From Leptospiraceae bacterium (GTDB taxonomy: Bacteria > Spirochaetota > Leptospiria > Leptospirales > Leptospiraceae): 64,000 bases of DNA. This document shows positions 57,351 through 64,000 of this stretch, piece after piece. The stretch covers positions 910,313 to 974,312 of the forward strand of contig JABTUZ010000002.1 of the NCBI GenBank assembly GCA_015075105.1, in the 5' to 3' direction. Position 1 is the first letter of the stretch. Every line of letters begins with the position of its first letter. The notes beneath the pieces were generated by a model. The model had not been told where the DNA came from. It saw only the letters and a list, made by a program, of their open reading frames with translations, and ran no database searches. The translations under genes and the position numbers were made by a program.

Positions 57351-57557
57351 GTGTCTCAAAGTCAGATGGATTATTCGTATTTACTTCATAAGAAAATGGA
57401 AAACTATTCGATCGAAATTCATAAACAAATTTCAACTACAGAAGAACCAAAACAATTTAGAAAAATTGTACCAATTCGTGAAGGAATTATTTTTTCTTAT
57501 ATCGAAGAGGACAAGGAAGGATCGGAATTATCTTTGTTTTGTATTAATGCCGTATAA
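57351..57557 (+). CDS. Small hypothetical protein preceding tetR
   Basis: 68 residues. GTG 57351 follows GGAGG by 8 nt, which is a good ribosome site. The protein is polar (SQSQMDYSYLLHKKMENYS, TEEPKQFRKIVPIREGIIFSYIEEDKEGSE) with no motif I recognise. Its end overlaps the TetR start by 11 nt, so it may be translated to couple expression of the regulator. Confidence 0.45.
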   Translation: MSQSQMDYSYLLHKKMENYSIEIHKQISTTEEPKQFRKIVPIREGIIFSYIEEDKEGSELSLFCINAV

Positions 57558-58170
57558 AAAAAATCGCTTATCGACAAAAAGTAAAAAACTCATTAATCGA
57601 GAATTGATTTTACAATCAGCAAAAAAAGTTTTTTCCGAAATCGGATTTGAAAATTGTACGATACGCGATATTGTAAGAGAAAGTGGTTTGTCTCCCGGTA
57701 CTTTTTACAATAACTTTAAAGACAAAGAAACTATTTTCAAATTACTTACAGAAAATCTAATGCACGAGGTTAGAGTAAAAACTGGAGAGGTTAAAAAGAG
57801 ATCTAAAACGGCCCACTCTTTTATCAAGGAAGCATACAAAGCGTACTTAGAAGTATTTACAAAAGATCCCTATTTGTTAAAAGTTGTAGAAAGAAATCAA
57901 GTCATGTTTCGGACTTCAGTTTTAGAAGGAAATCAGTTGAGAGGTTTGTTATATGAATTGGAATCTTCGTTAAAATGGGCAGTAAAGAAGAAATTAATTC
58001 CCCCGGTTGATGTGGAGCTTGTGTCTCTTTCAATGGCTGGAGCTGGATTTGAAATGCTTGCGAAACTTTCTCGAAGCTCTAATTTGAACGTAGAGAAACT
58101 CGCGGAATTTTTAGCTACACTATTTTTGGGTGGAATAAATAAACTTTCTAAAAATACATCTCTGAGATAA
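57547..58170 (+). CDS. TetR-family transcriptional regulator
   Basis: 207 residues from ATG 57547. The N-terminal helix-turn-helix reads AKKVFSEIGFENCTIRDIVRESGLSPGTFYNNFKDKETIF, typical TetR. The ligand-binding C-terminus is helical and divergent. A longer start at 57466 would overlap the small upstream gene by over 90 nt and is less likely. It directly precedes an ABC ATPase and permease pair, which it may regulate; the ligand is unknown. Confidence 0.85.
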   Translation: MPYKKNRLSTKSKKLINRELILQSAKKVFSEIGFENCTIRDIVRESGLSPGTFYNNFKDKETIFKLLTENLMHEVRVKTGEVKKRSKTAHSFIKEAYKAYLEVFTKDPYLLKVVERNQVMFRTSVLEGNQLRGLLYELESSLKWAVKKKLIPPVDVELVSLSMAGAGFEMLAKLSRSSNLNVEKLAEFLATLFLGGINKLSKNTSLR

Positions 58171-58222
58171 ATTTTTACAAAGTAGAACTTTCTCAATTTA
58201 TTTTCGGTCATAATAATACATC

Positions 58223-58918
58223 ATGTTTCAAGTGAAGAACATAAATAAATTTTATAGATTACAAGACTCTAAAATAGAAGTTTTAAAAAAGGTTTCTTTC
58301 TCTTTGAAAAAAGGGGAAATTGCCGCAATCATGGGACCGAGTGGATCAGGTAAGTCCACATTGCTCGGAATTTGTGCCGGATTAGATCGCCCCGACTCAG
58401 GAAATATTATTTTTGATGGAGATGATCTTACATCTCTTTCGGAGGATTCACTTTGTAAGATTCGATCCGAAAAAATTGGTTTTATATTTCAAAATTTTCA
58501 GTTAATCAAAACTCTAACCGCCTTAGATAATGTGAGTTTGCCTTTAATAATTTCTTCAACACTGAATAAAGAAGAGATTCAAAAAAAAGCGATGACTCTA
58601 TTAGACCAAGTGGGCTTGAGAAATCGAGCGAATCATTTTCCGTCTCAACTTTCAGGTGGGGAGGAGCAAAGGGTTGCTATTGCCAGATCTTTTATTAATG
58701 ACCCTGTTTTGCTTTTTGCCGATGAGCCTACAGGGAATTTAGATTCTAAAAATGGAGAAAATATTTTAAAGCTACTTTTGGACTTGAATAAAAAATTTCA
58801 TTCTACTTTACTTCTTGTGACTCACGACTCAAAAGTTGCAAAATTTGCAGATAAGATTTTTCTTATGAAGGATGGAATTATGAAAACAAAAAAAGACAAA
58901 TCAAAAATCAAAAAATAA
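58223..58918 (+). CDS. ABC transporter ATPase, LolD/MacB-type
   Basis: 231 residues. Walker A is GPSGSGKSTLLG, Q-loop IFQNFQLIKTLTALDNV, signature LSGGEEQRVAIARS, Walker B LLFADEPTGNLDSKNG, and switch His in LLVTHDSK. The NLDSKNG form is common in LolD, MacB and FtsE. It pairs with the large FtsX-type permease encoded 2 nt later. It probably powers lipoprotein release, cell-envelope function or export; the substrate is not visible. Confidence 0.92.
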   Translation: MFQVKNINKFYRLQDSKIEVLKKVSFSLKKGEIAAIMGPSGSGKSTLLGICAGLDRPDSGNIIFDGDDLTSLSEDSLCKIRSEKIGFIFQNFQLIKTLTALDNVSLPLIISSTLNKEEIQKKAMTLLDQVGLRNRANHFPSQLSGGEEQRVAIARSFINDPVLLFADEPTGNLDSKNGENILKLLLDLNKKFHSTLLLVTHDSKVAKFADKIFLMKDGIMKTKKDKSKIKK

Positions 58919-58920
58919 AA

Positions 58921-61458
58921 ATGAATTCTTCTTTTGTTATTCGATTTTTGTTCAATGAGATTTTTTCAAAGAAAAACTATTCATTGCAAGTTGTTTTTTC
59001 TGTTGCGATGGGAGTTAGTGCGATAGTTGGAATCAATTCATATAGAAATACTTTGAGTCTTGCGATTTTGCATGAATCCGAGCAATTGATGGGGGGAGAT
59101 TTGCTTATAGAATCGAACGAGAAAAATTCAGAGCAAAGAAAAAATTTTATCACTTCGATTTTGCCAAAAAATACCGAGACCTCTGAATTTGTAAATTTTA
59201 ATTCAATGGTTTATAATCCGAAAAATCAAGAGACCACTCTTTCCAATATCAAAGCAGTTCAATTAAACTACCCACTGAGGGGAAAATTAGAGACAAACCC
59301 TAAAGAAATTTTTCCAAATATGAAAATAGACGAAATTCTCTTATCGCCTGAACTTGCCAACAACATAGGAGCAAAAATCGGGTCGAGCCTTTTATTAGGG
59401 AGAAAACAATTTACACTAATCGGCTTTATAGAAAAAGAACCCGGCTCTACAGGAAATTTTTTGACACTGGCTCCATCTGCAATTATTCGCTTGGATTCAC
59501 TTTCAGACACAGGCCTTGAAATGAGAGGAAGTAGGATTCGTTACAATACTCTGTTAAAATTTTCTAAAAAAGAATTTGCAAAAGAGTATAAAGACAAAAT
59601 GTTTTCAGAGTTCATCCAGAAAGATTTGACCTTATACCATAGCACAGAAATTGGATCTGGAGCAAGAAGGTTTATTACTTCTACATTGGATTATATGTCG
59701 CTACTTGGAATCTCTGCTCTCTTTCTGGGTGCGATAAGTGTGGTTGTATCTATACGAGCCAATATAAAAGAGAAGTTAGGCGAAATAGCAATTATAAAGT
59801 GTCTTGGGGGAAATTTTCGATTTTACGGAAAAATATTTACCTATGAGATATTGATTTTATCATTTTTTGGTACGCTGATTGGAATAGCAGCCGGCTACTG
59901 CATTCAATTTTTTATGCCCAATCTCACAGGTGTAGAATTTCTTGTGAATATAAAACCGGCTTTGCCTGTTCGGTCCGTGGCGTATGGATTTTTTGCCGGT
60001 TGTATGGTACCTGCTATTGTGATCTTAGAAACAATGATTAAAATAAAATCTGTTTCTCCGATGTATGCCTTAAAAGGAAACGAAGAGTTTTCGGAGATAA
60101 AAACAAATTTTTTTAAAAAACCTCATCTATTCGGGGTGGCTGCAATTTATGTTTCATTTTTTTTATTTGCGTCAGTTGAAACAGGGAGTTATTACTACGG
60201 AATTCTATTAAGCTCTGTGTTGATGGCTTTGCCCTTTTTGCAATTTATTGCTTTTGTTATATTAAAAAAAATCATTTTTGCAGTTATTGCTAAATTTAAT
60301 ATTGGAAATGTTTTTGAGTATTCGTTAAAAAAATTTATTAGACCTAAAAATGATTATATTCTATCTATCATAGGAATATCTTCTTCGCTTACAATTCTGA
60401 TTCTATCGCTTATTTTTCAGTCGAGTCTTCAATCTATGGGAGATTCATCGAGCAATTCAAAAGCCAATATATTTGTATTGGATATTAAAGAAAAAGAAAG
60501 AATAGAGTTTGAAAAGATTTCTGAAAAGTGGGGCGTTCATGGTCAGATTATTGCTCCTGTAATTGGTGCAAGATTGAAAAGTATAAATTTTAAACCTATC
60601 GAAAAAAGAAAAACTGAAAAAGATTCTCTAAGAAGAGATTGGAGAAGCACCGCAAGAACAAGAGAGTATTTTCTTTCCTATAGGGAAAAAATTTATGATT
60701 CTGAAACTCTTGTGTTGGGAAAATTTTGGGATAAGAATTCTTTTGAAAACCAAATCTCTGTTGAAAAAGATTTTGCAAAAGTGCTCTCTGTCGGGATAAA
60801 CGATACTCTTCAGTTTAATGTTCAAGGTGTGGAAGTAAGCGGTAAAATTACTAACTTGAGAACCGTAAGTTGGTCGGATATGAAGCCAAACTTTGTGGTA
60901 GTATTTTCACCTCAAAGTTTGGAGAACGCTCCAAAATATTATCTCAGCTCATTTAGAATCGAAGACCCTGTAAAGAGATATGAGTTTCAAAAGAAATTGG
61001 TTTCACTATTTCCTTCTGCAACAATTGTAGATATAGAAAAATCTTCCAAAGGAATTCTTGATCTCCTTTCAAAAATATCAGGAATCATTTATTTGATTTC
61101 TGTTTTTATTATTTTATCTTCTTTTCTTTTATTTTTGTCTTCATTGTATATTTCTAAATCTCATAGACTCGAAGAAGCGTCTCTTTTGAGAATTCTTGGA
61201 GGAAAGAATGTATTTCTCCGAACGGTTTATGCAATTGAAGGGTTTATTTTCGGATTATTTTCATTTTTAATTTCACTATGCTTTGCTTGTGGGATTGAGT
61301 ATTTTGTTTCTTCAGAAATTTTAAACATCACATCAAAGTTTCCATTAATCCAAATAATTGCACTATTTGTAATTTCTACTTTTACAATCGTATCTGTCTT
61401 CCTTATTCATGCAAATGGGATATTGAAGAAGCCGCCTCGAAATTACTTTCAAAATTAA
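58921..61458 (+). CDS. FtsX-domain ABC permease, YbbP/MacB-like
   Basis: 845 residues. An N-terminal membrane segment is followed by a large extracytoplasmic domain and several membrane helices in the FtsX family; two FtsX cores can be seen (SLLGISALFLGAISVVVSIRANIKEKLGEIAIIK and ISGIIYLISVFIILSSFLLFLSSLYI). The number of helices (about eight to ten) and length suit YbbP, rather than LolC/LolE (about 400 residues). It forms the transporter with the preceding ATPase. Confidence 0.82.
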   Translation: MNSSFVIRFLFNEIFSKKNYSLQVVFSVAMGVSAIVGINSYRNTLSLAILHESEQLMGGDLLIESNEKNSEQRKNFITSILPKNTETSEFVNFNSMVYNPKNQETTLSNIKAVQLNYPLRGKLETNPKEIFPNMKIDEILLSPELANNIGAKIGSSLLLGRKQFTLIGFIEKEPGSTGNFLTLAPSAIIRLDSLSDTGLEMRGSRIRYNTLLKFSKKEFAKEYKDKMFSEFIQKDLTLYHSTEIGSGARRFITSTLDYMSLLGISALFLGAISVVVSIRANIKEKLGEIAIIKCLGGNFRFYGKIFTYEILILSFFGTLIGIAAGYCIQFFMPNLTGVEFLVNIKPALPVRSVAYGFFAGCMVPAIVILETMIKIKSVSPMYALKGNEEFSEIKTNFFKKPHLFGVAAIYVSFFLFASVETGSYYYGILLSSVLMALPFLQFIAFVILKKIIFAVIAKFNIGNVFEYSLKKFIRPKNDYILSIIGISSSLTILILSLIFQSSLQSMGDSSSNSKANIFVLDIKEKERIEFEKISEKWGVHGQIIAPVIGARLKSINFKPIEKRKTEKDSLRRDWRSTARTREYFLSYREKIYDSETLVLGKFWDKNSFENQISVEKDFAKVLSVGINDTLQFNVQGVEVSGKITNLRTVSWSDMKPNFVVVFSPQSLENAPKYYLSSFRIEDPVKRYEFQKKLVSLFPSATIVDIEKSSKGILDLLSKISGIIYLISVFIILSSFLLFLSSLYISKSHRLEEASLLRILGGKNVFLRTVYAIEGFIFGLFSFLISLCFACGIEYFVSSEILNITSKFPLIQIIALFVISTFTIVSVFLIHANGILKKPPRNYFQN

Positions 61459-61552
61459 TTGTAATGGAGTTTTTAAAAATTCGATAAAAGTATTATTTAA
61501 TTCTTGACCTGTAAATTATACAGATAAGACTTTTGAAATCGGATAAAACACA

Positions 61553-62398
61553 ATGGCAATCATTTCCCCTCAAATGGAATTTCCTATAGATGAAACTCAT
61601 AATAGGTTAAGATATATTTCTAAGTTTACAAATTTTTTTATGAGCGAGGCCTTGAAAATTCAATCAGATGTAAAAATTCAAAGTCTAGTTTCTGATCATG
61701 AAGAAAAAGAGAGGATGAAACAAGCTGAATATAGAATGGAAAAAGTTATCATTGATACGATTCAAAAAGAATTTCCACAAGATTCCATATTGAGTGAGGA
61801 AGCCGGGTTTTCTGAAGGGAAGGGAAATTTTTTATGGGTGATCGACCCTATTGACGGCTCGATGAATTTTGTGAGAGGGATTCCTTTGTTTTCTATTTCT
61901 ATTGGAATCGAGCACAGAGAAACTCCAGTTGCTGGATTTGTACTTCTTCCGGCTTTGCATACAGTCTATTCTGCAATATATGGAGAAGGAGCTTTTAAAA
62001 ACAACAATCGTATTTTAGTTTCAAAAACAGAAGAGCTTCAGCATTCACTTATCGTATCCAGTTTTCCGACTAACAGAAAAGATATTCTTTCTGAACTAAT
62101 GAGTGAAATAACGGCATTTATAGCTTCCGGCAGAAGTATTCGTAGAACAGGCTCACTCGTTTTGGATATTTGCTGGATTGCAGAAGGGGTCTTGGACGGG
62201 CTTTGGGAGAAGGGTATAAAAGTTTGGGATAGCTCTGCTGCTTCTGTTATTTTAAAAGAGGCAGGTGGGCAAATTACAGGATTTACAGGAGATAGATTTT
62301 TGCGAGGGCAATCCGATATAGTTTGTTCTAACGGGATTATTCATTCACAAATTATAGAAATTTTAAAAAAAGTGAAAAGTGGATACAGTTTAAATTAG
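61553..62398 (+). CDS. Inositol monophosphatase family protein (second copy)
   Basis: 281 residues. GEEAG-type metal motif in SILSEEAGFSEG, motif A WVIDPIDGSMNFVRGIP, motif B VWDSSAASVILKEAGG. The SMN in place of the TTN of the paralogue at 28089 hints at a different substrate. It is preceded by 94 bases of non-coding sequence that includes TTGACC at 61504. It is likely a small sugar phosphatase. It lies upstream of sod without overlap. Confidence 0.87.
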   Translation: MAIISPQMEFPIDETHNRLRYISKFTNFFMSEALKIQSDVKIQSLVSDHEEKERMKQAEYRMEKVIIDTIQKEFPQDSILSEEAGFSEGKGNFLWVIDPIDGSMNFVRGIPLFSISIGIEHRETPVAGFVLLPALHTVYSAIYGEGAFKNNNRILVSKTEELQHSLIVSSFPTNRKDILSELMSEITAFIASGRSIRRTGSLVLDICWIAEGVLDGLWEKGIKVWDSSAASVILKEAGGQITGFTGDRFLRGQSDIVCSNGIIHSQIIEILKKVKSGYSLN

Positions 62399-62461
62399 AT
62401 TGATTTTAATTCCTTGTAGATTTTAAACAGTCTAATTTATATAGAGAATCAGGAGAATTGT

Positions 62462-63082
62462 ATGTTTAAATTACCCCAGTTGAGTTATGCAAAAAATGAG
62501 TTGTCGCCTTTTCTAAATGAAGAGCAAATTACTTTTCACTACGAAAAACACCACAAAGCCTACATTGATAATTTGAATAAATTTGTAGAAACCGACGTAT
62601 CATTAAAAGGTAAGTCTATTGAAGAGATAGTGTTAAACTCCACAGGTGGAGTTTTTAATAACGCAGCCCAGATTTGGAATCACACTTTTTATTGGTTCAA
62701 TATCGCAAAGAAAGGATATGGTGGAAGTATTTCTACTGCTTTAAACGAGGCTATAAAAAGAGATTTTACAAGTCTTGATGAATTGAAGGCAAAGTTCATT
62801 GACGGTGGAGTAAAAACTTTTGGTTCTGGTTGGATTTGGCTTTGTACAGATGCGAGTGGTAAACTTTCTTTAGTTTCTACTTCCAATGCAGCAGTTCCAT
62901 TTACAAATAATGGGCCAGTCCCGATTCTGACTGCAGATGTTTGGGAGCACGCCTACTACATAGATTACAAAAATCTAAGAGCAAAATATTTGGAAACTTT
63001 TTGGGATTATATAAACTGGAGTTTTGTGTCCGAGAATTATGAATCTAAAAAAGTAAGAAACCTTACTCAAAGCATGACTTAA
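62462..63082 (+). CDS. sod: Iron/manganese superoxide dismutase
   Basis: 206 residues. Metal ligands are present: His26 (FHYEKHHKAYIDN), His in AQIWNHTFYW, and the Asp and His in DVWEHAYYIDYKN. FGSGWIWL is conserved. Which metal it uses is not clear from the motifs alone. It has no signal peptide, so it is cytoplasmic. TCAGGAGA lies before the ATG. It is monocistronic, ending at a hairpin. Confidence 0.93.
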   Translation: MFKLPQLSYAKNELSPFLNEEQITFHYEKHHKAYIDNLNKFVETDVSLKGKSIEEIVLNSTGGVFNNAAQIWNHTFYWFNIAKKGYGGSISTALNEAIKRDFTSLDELKAKFIDGGVKTFGSGWIWLCTDASGKLSLVSTSNAAVPFTNNGPVPILTADVWEHAYYIDYKNLRAKYLETFWDYINWSFVSENYESKKVRNLTQSMT

Positions 63083-63090
63083 GATAGCCT

Positions 63091-63118
63091 ACAACCACAC
63101 TTTTTAGGGTGTGGTTGT
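63091..63118. terminator. Hairpin between sod and tlyA
   Basis: Ten-bp perfect stem ACAACCACAC / GTGTGGTTGT with an 8-nt loop. The tlyA stop lies in the loop. There is no T run after it in either direction, so it may act as a transcript stabiliser or weak bidirectional terminator. Confidence 0.5.
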
Positions 63119-63883
63119 AAATTTAGAGTCCATACTCCAGTATAGAAAAAATTCTTTATTGCCTTTTCTTCCAAGAATCGGAGATTCGCAAAGTCCGTGT
63201 ATTTTCCCTAAATAATCTTTTTTTATCGAATTACAAATTTTTCGAATTACTTTGAAGTGAACTCCTTTTTTTTTTACTATTCCTTTTTCAAGTAGGTTGG
63301 GGGCACATTCAAATTGCGGTTTGATTAAACTGATAATTTCAAATCGTACTTTGGGTAAATTTTTTTTAATTTTAAAAATCGAAGGAAATATTGCTAAAAG
63401 AGAAATAAAACTCAAATCCATAACTATAACTAATTCATTCCCATCCAAAGAGAAATCTTTTTCGGTGATATTTTTTACATTGAATTTGTCCTTGATTGTA
63501 ACTCTATTGTCGTTTCTGAGCTTCCCTGCGATCTGGCCGTAACCAACATCGAATGCAAAAATATTTTTTGCTCCTCTTTCTAAAAGAACTTGGGTGAATC
63601 CACCTGTAGATGCACCAAAGTCAAGACAGGTCTTTCCACTAACGTCCAATTGAAAAAATTTTAGTGCGTATTCTAATTTTTCTCCTGCCCTGCTTACTAT
63701 TCTTGGAATTTTTTCTAATATTTCTATCTTACTATTTTTTGGGAACAGAAATCCTTTTTTGGTGACTTTTTGATTTTCTATGATTACGGAACCAGATAGA
63801 ATCAGGGATTCTGCTTTTTTAATATCTTCGCAAAATCCTCTTTCAACGAGTAGTTGGTCTAGTCTAATTTTTTCTTTCTGCAA
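63104..63883 (-). CDS. tlyA: TlyA-type S4/FtsJ-like rRNA methyltransferase
   Basis: 259 residues. An S4 RNA-binding domain (RLDQLLVERGFCEDIKKAESLILSGSVI) is followed by an FtsJ-like methyltransferase (CLDFGASTGGFTQVLLERGAKNIFAFDVGYGQ). TlyA 2'-O-methylates 16S and 23S rRNA; the old name haemolysin is historical. The start is TTG 63883, overlapping an upstream frame by 20 nt. The ending is inside the hairpin with sod. Confidence 0.92.
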   Translation of the reverse strand: MQKEKIRLDQLLVERGFCEDIKKAESLILSGSVIIENQKVTKKGFLFPKNSKIEILEKIPRIVSRAGEKLEYALKFFQLDVSGKTCLDFGASTGGFTQVLLERGAKNIFAFDVGYGQIAGKLRNDNRVTIKDKFNVKNITEKDFSLDGNELVIVMDLSFISLLAIFPSIFKIKKNLPKVRFEIISLIKPQFECAPNLLEKGIVKKKGVHFKVIRKICNSIKKDYLGKIHGLCESPILGRKGNKEFFLYWSMDSKFTTTP

Positions 63884-64000
63884 GATAGTTTGGTAGTTGT
63901 TTAAAAAAAATTTCTTCCTTGCTTTCTATTTTTTCTGCAAGAGAGACCAATTCTTCAATTAACGCACTTTTAATTTCTTTTGATTTTTCCATTCCATAGA
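63864..64000 (-). CDS. Partial small gene upstream of tlyA
   Basis: From ATG 63992 there are 42 residues (MEKSKEIKSALIEELVSLAE, then KIESKEEIFFKQLPNYLAER), and the frame is open to the end of the window. It is an acidic helix-forming peptide that ends 20 nt inside tlyA. It could be a small protein or the C-terminus of a larger one. The function is unknown. Confidence 0.35.
   Translation of the reverse strand, partial: YGMEKSKEIKSALIEELVSLAEKIESKEEIFFKQLPNYLAERKN

Noticed and set aside
63864-63992. xseB (exonuclease VII small subunit)
   Set aside because: Position next to tlyA suggested it, but the typical FEEALxxLEEIVxxLE pattern is missing.

Overview
This 64 kb window is AT-rich, Gram-negative spirochaete chromosome, most likely from the Leptospiraceae. 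Support comes from a DUF1577/PilZ protein and a DUF1564 protein (families I know from Leptospira), FliG, spirochaete-style lipoproteins, LolA plus Lnt, TlyA, and very frequent TTG starts with short gene overlaps. This placement is inference; there is no rRNA in the window. The genes are mostly chromosomal housekeeping genes, with scattered signs of insertion and decay.

Layout. 1-4640: end of an amidohydrolase, two cyclic-nucleotide-type sensors, tRNA-Arg(CCT), a coiled-coil membrane protein, a zinc-ribbon protein and a membrane histidine kinase. 4751-10208: a plus-strand operon with a membrane protein, mpl, pheS and pheT. 10211-12327: a lipoprotein and a GT39-like glycosyltransferase on the minus strand. 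12573-14975: an operator-like palindrome, then fabG / SCP-x thiolase / DUF35, closed by a terminator. 15095-22027: rnk facing a minus-strand run of lolA, a 597-aa unknown, trpS, lnt and an amine oxidase. 22105-25020: etfBA with terminator, DUF1564, and a repeat-filled gap. 25021-32851: LtaS-like sulfatase, aldo-keto reductase, IMPase, Sua5/YrdC, fliG, arsM-arsR and a DUF2269-like protein. 33043-40638: a lipoprotein, a membrane protein, and coaX-birA-engB-tilS-SpoIIE phosphatase. 40907-43420: a ferritin-like (DUF455) plus ATP-grasp pair, and an ACT-domain gene carrying repeats. 43529-49951: ppa and a czcCBA-type metal efflux operon. 50334-57189: an hsdM remnant, queG, DUF1577/PilZ, a TPR protein, and a disulfide-reductase-like flavoprotein overlapping a HemN-like radical SAM gene. 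57351-64000: TetR, LolD-type ABC ATPase and permease, a second IMPase, sod and tlyA.

The most unusual signal is a family of short palindromic elements (about 115 bp, 117-bp period when tandem) bounded by the inverted repeat CTGCAAAAA / TTTTTGCAG and carrying internal hairpins. One copy forms the N-terminus of a lipoprotein (34146-34260). Three tandem copies lie in frame inside an ACT-domain gene (42954-43302). A 41-bp fragment lies at 50061, and two divergent relatives lie at 12382 and 24823. Length, palindromy and in-frame insertion resemble Rickettsia palindromic elements, which I do not know to be described in Leptospiraceae.

Other items: a tilS frameshift at an A10 run, a CoA-disulfide-reductase/rhodanese-like protein in which both expected catalytic cysteines read as serine, a PilZ protein whose two binding motifs lie about 215 residues apart, and palindromic operators before fabG and arsR.
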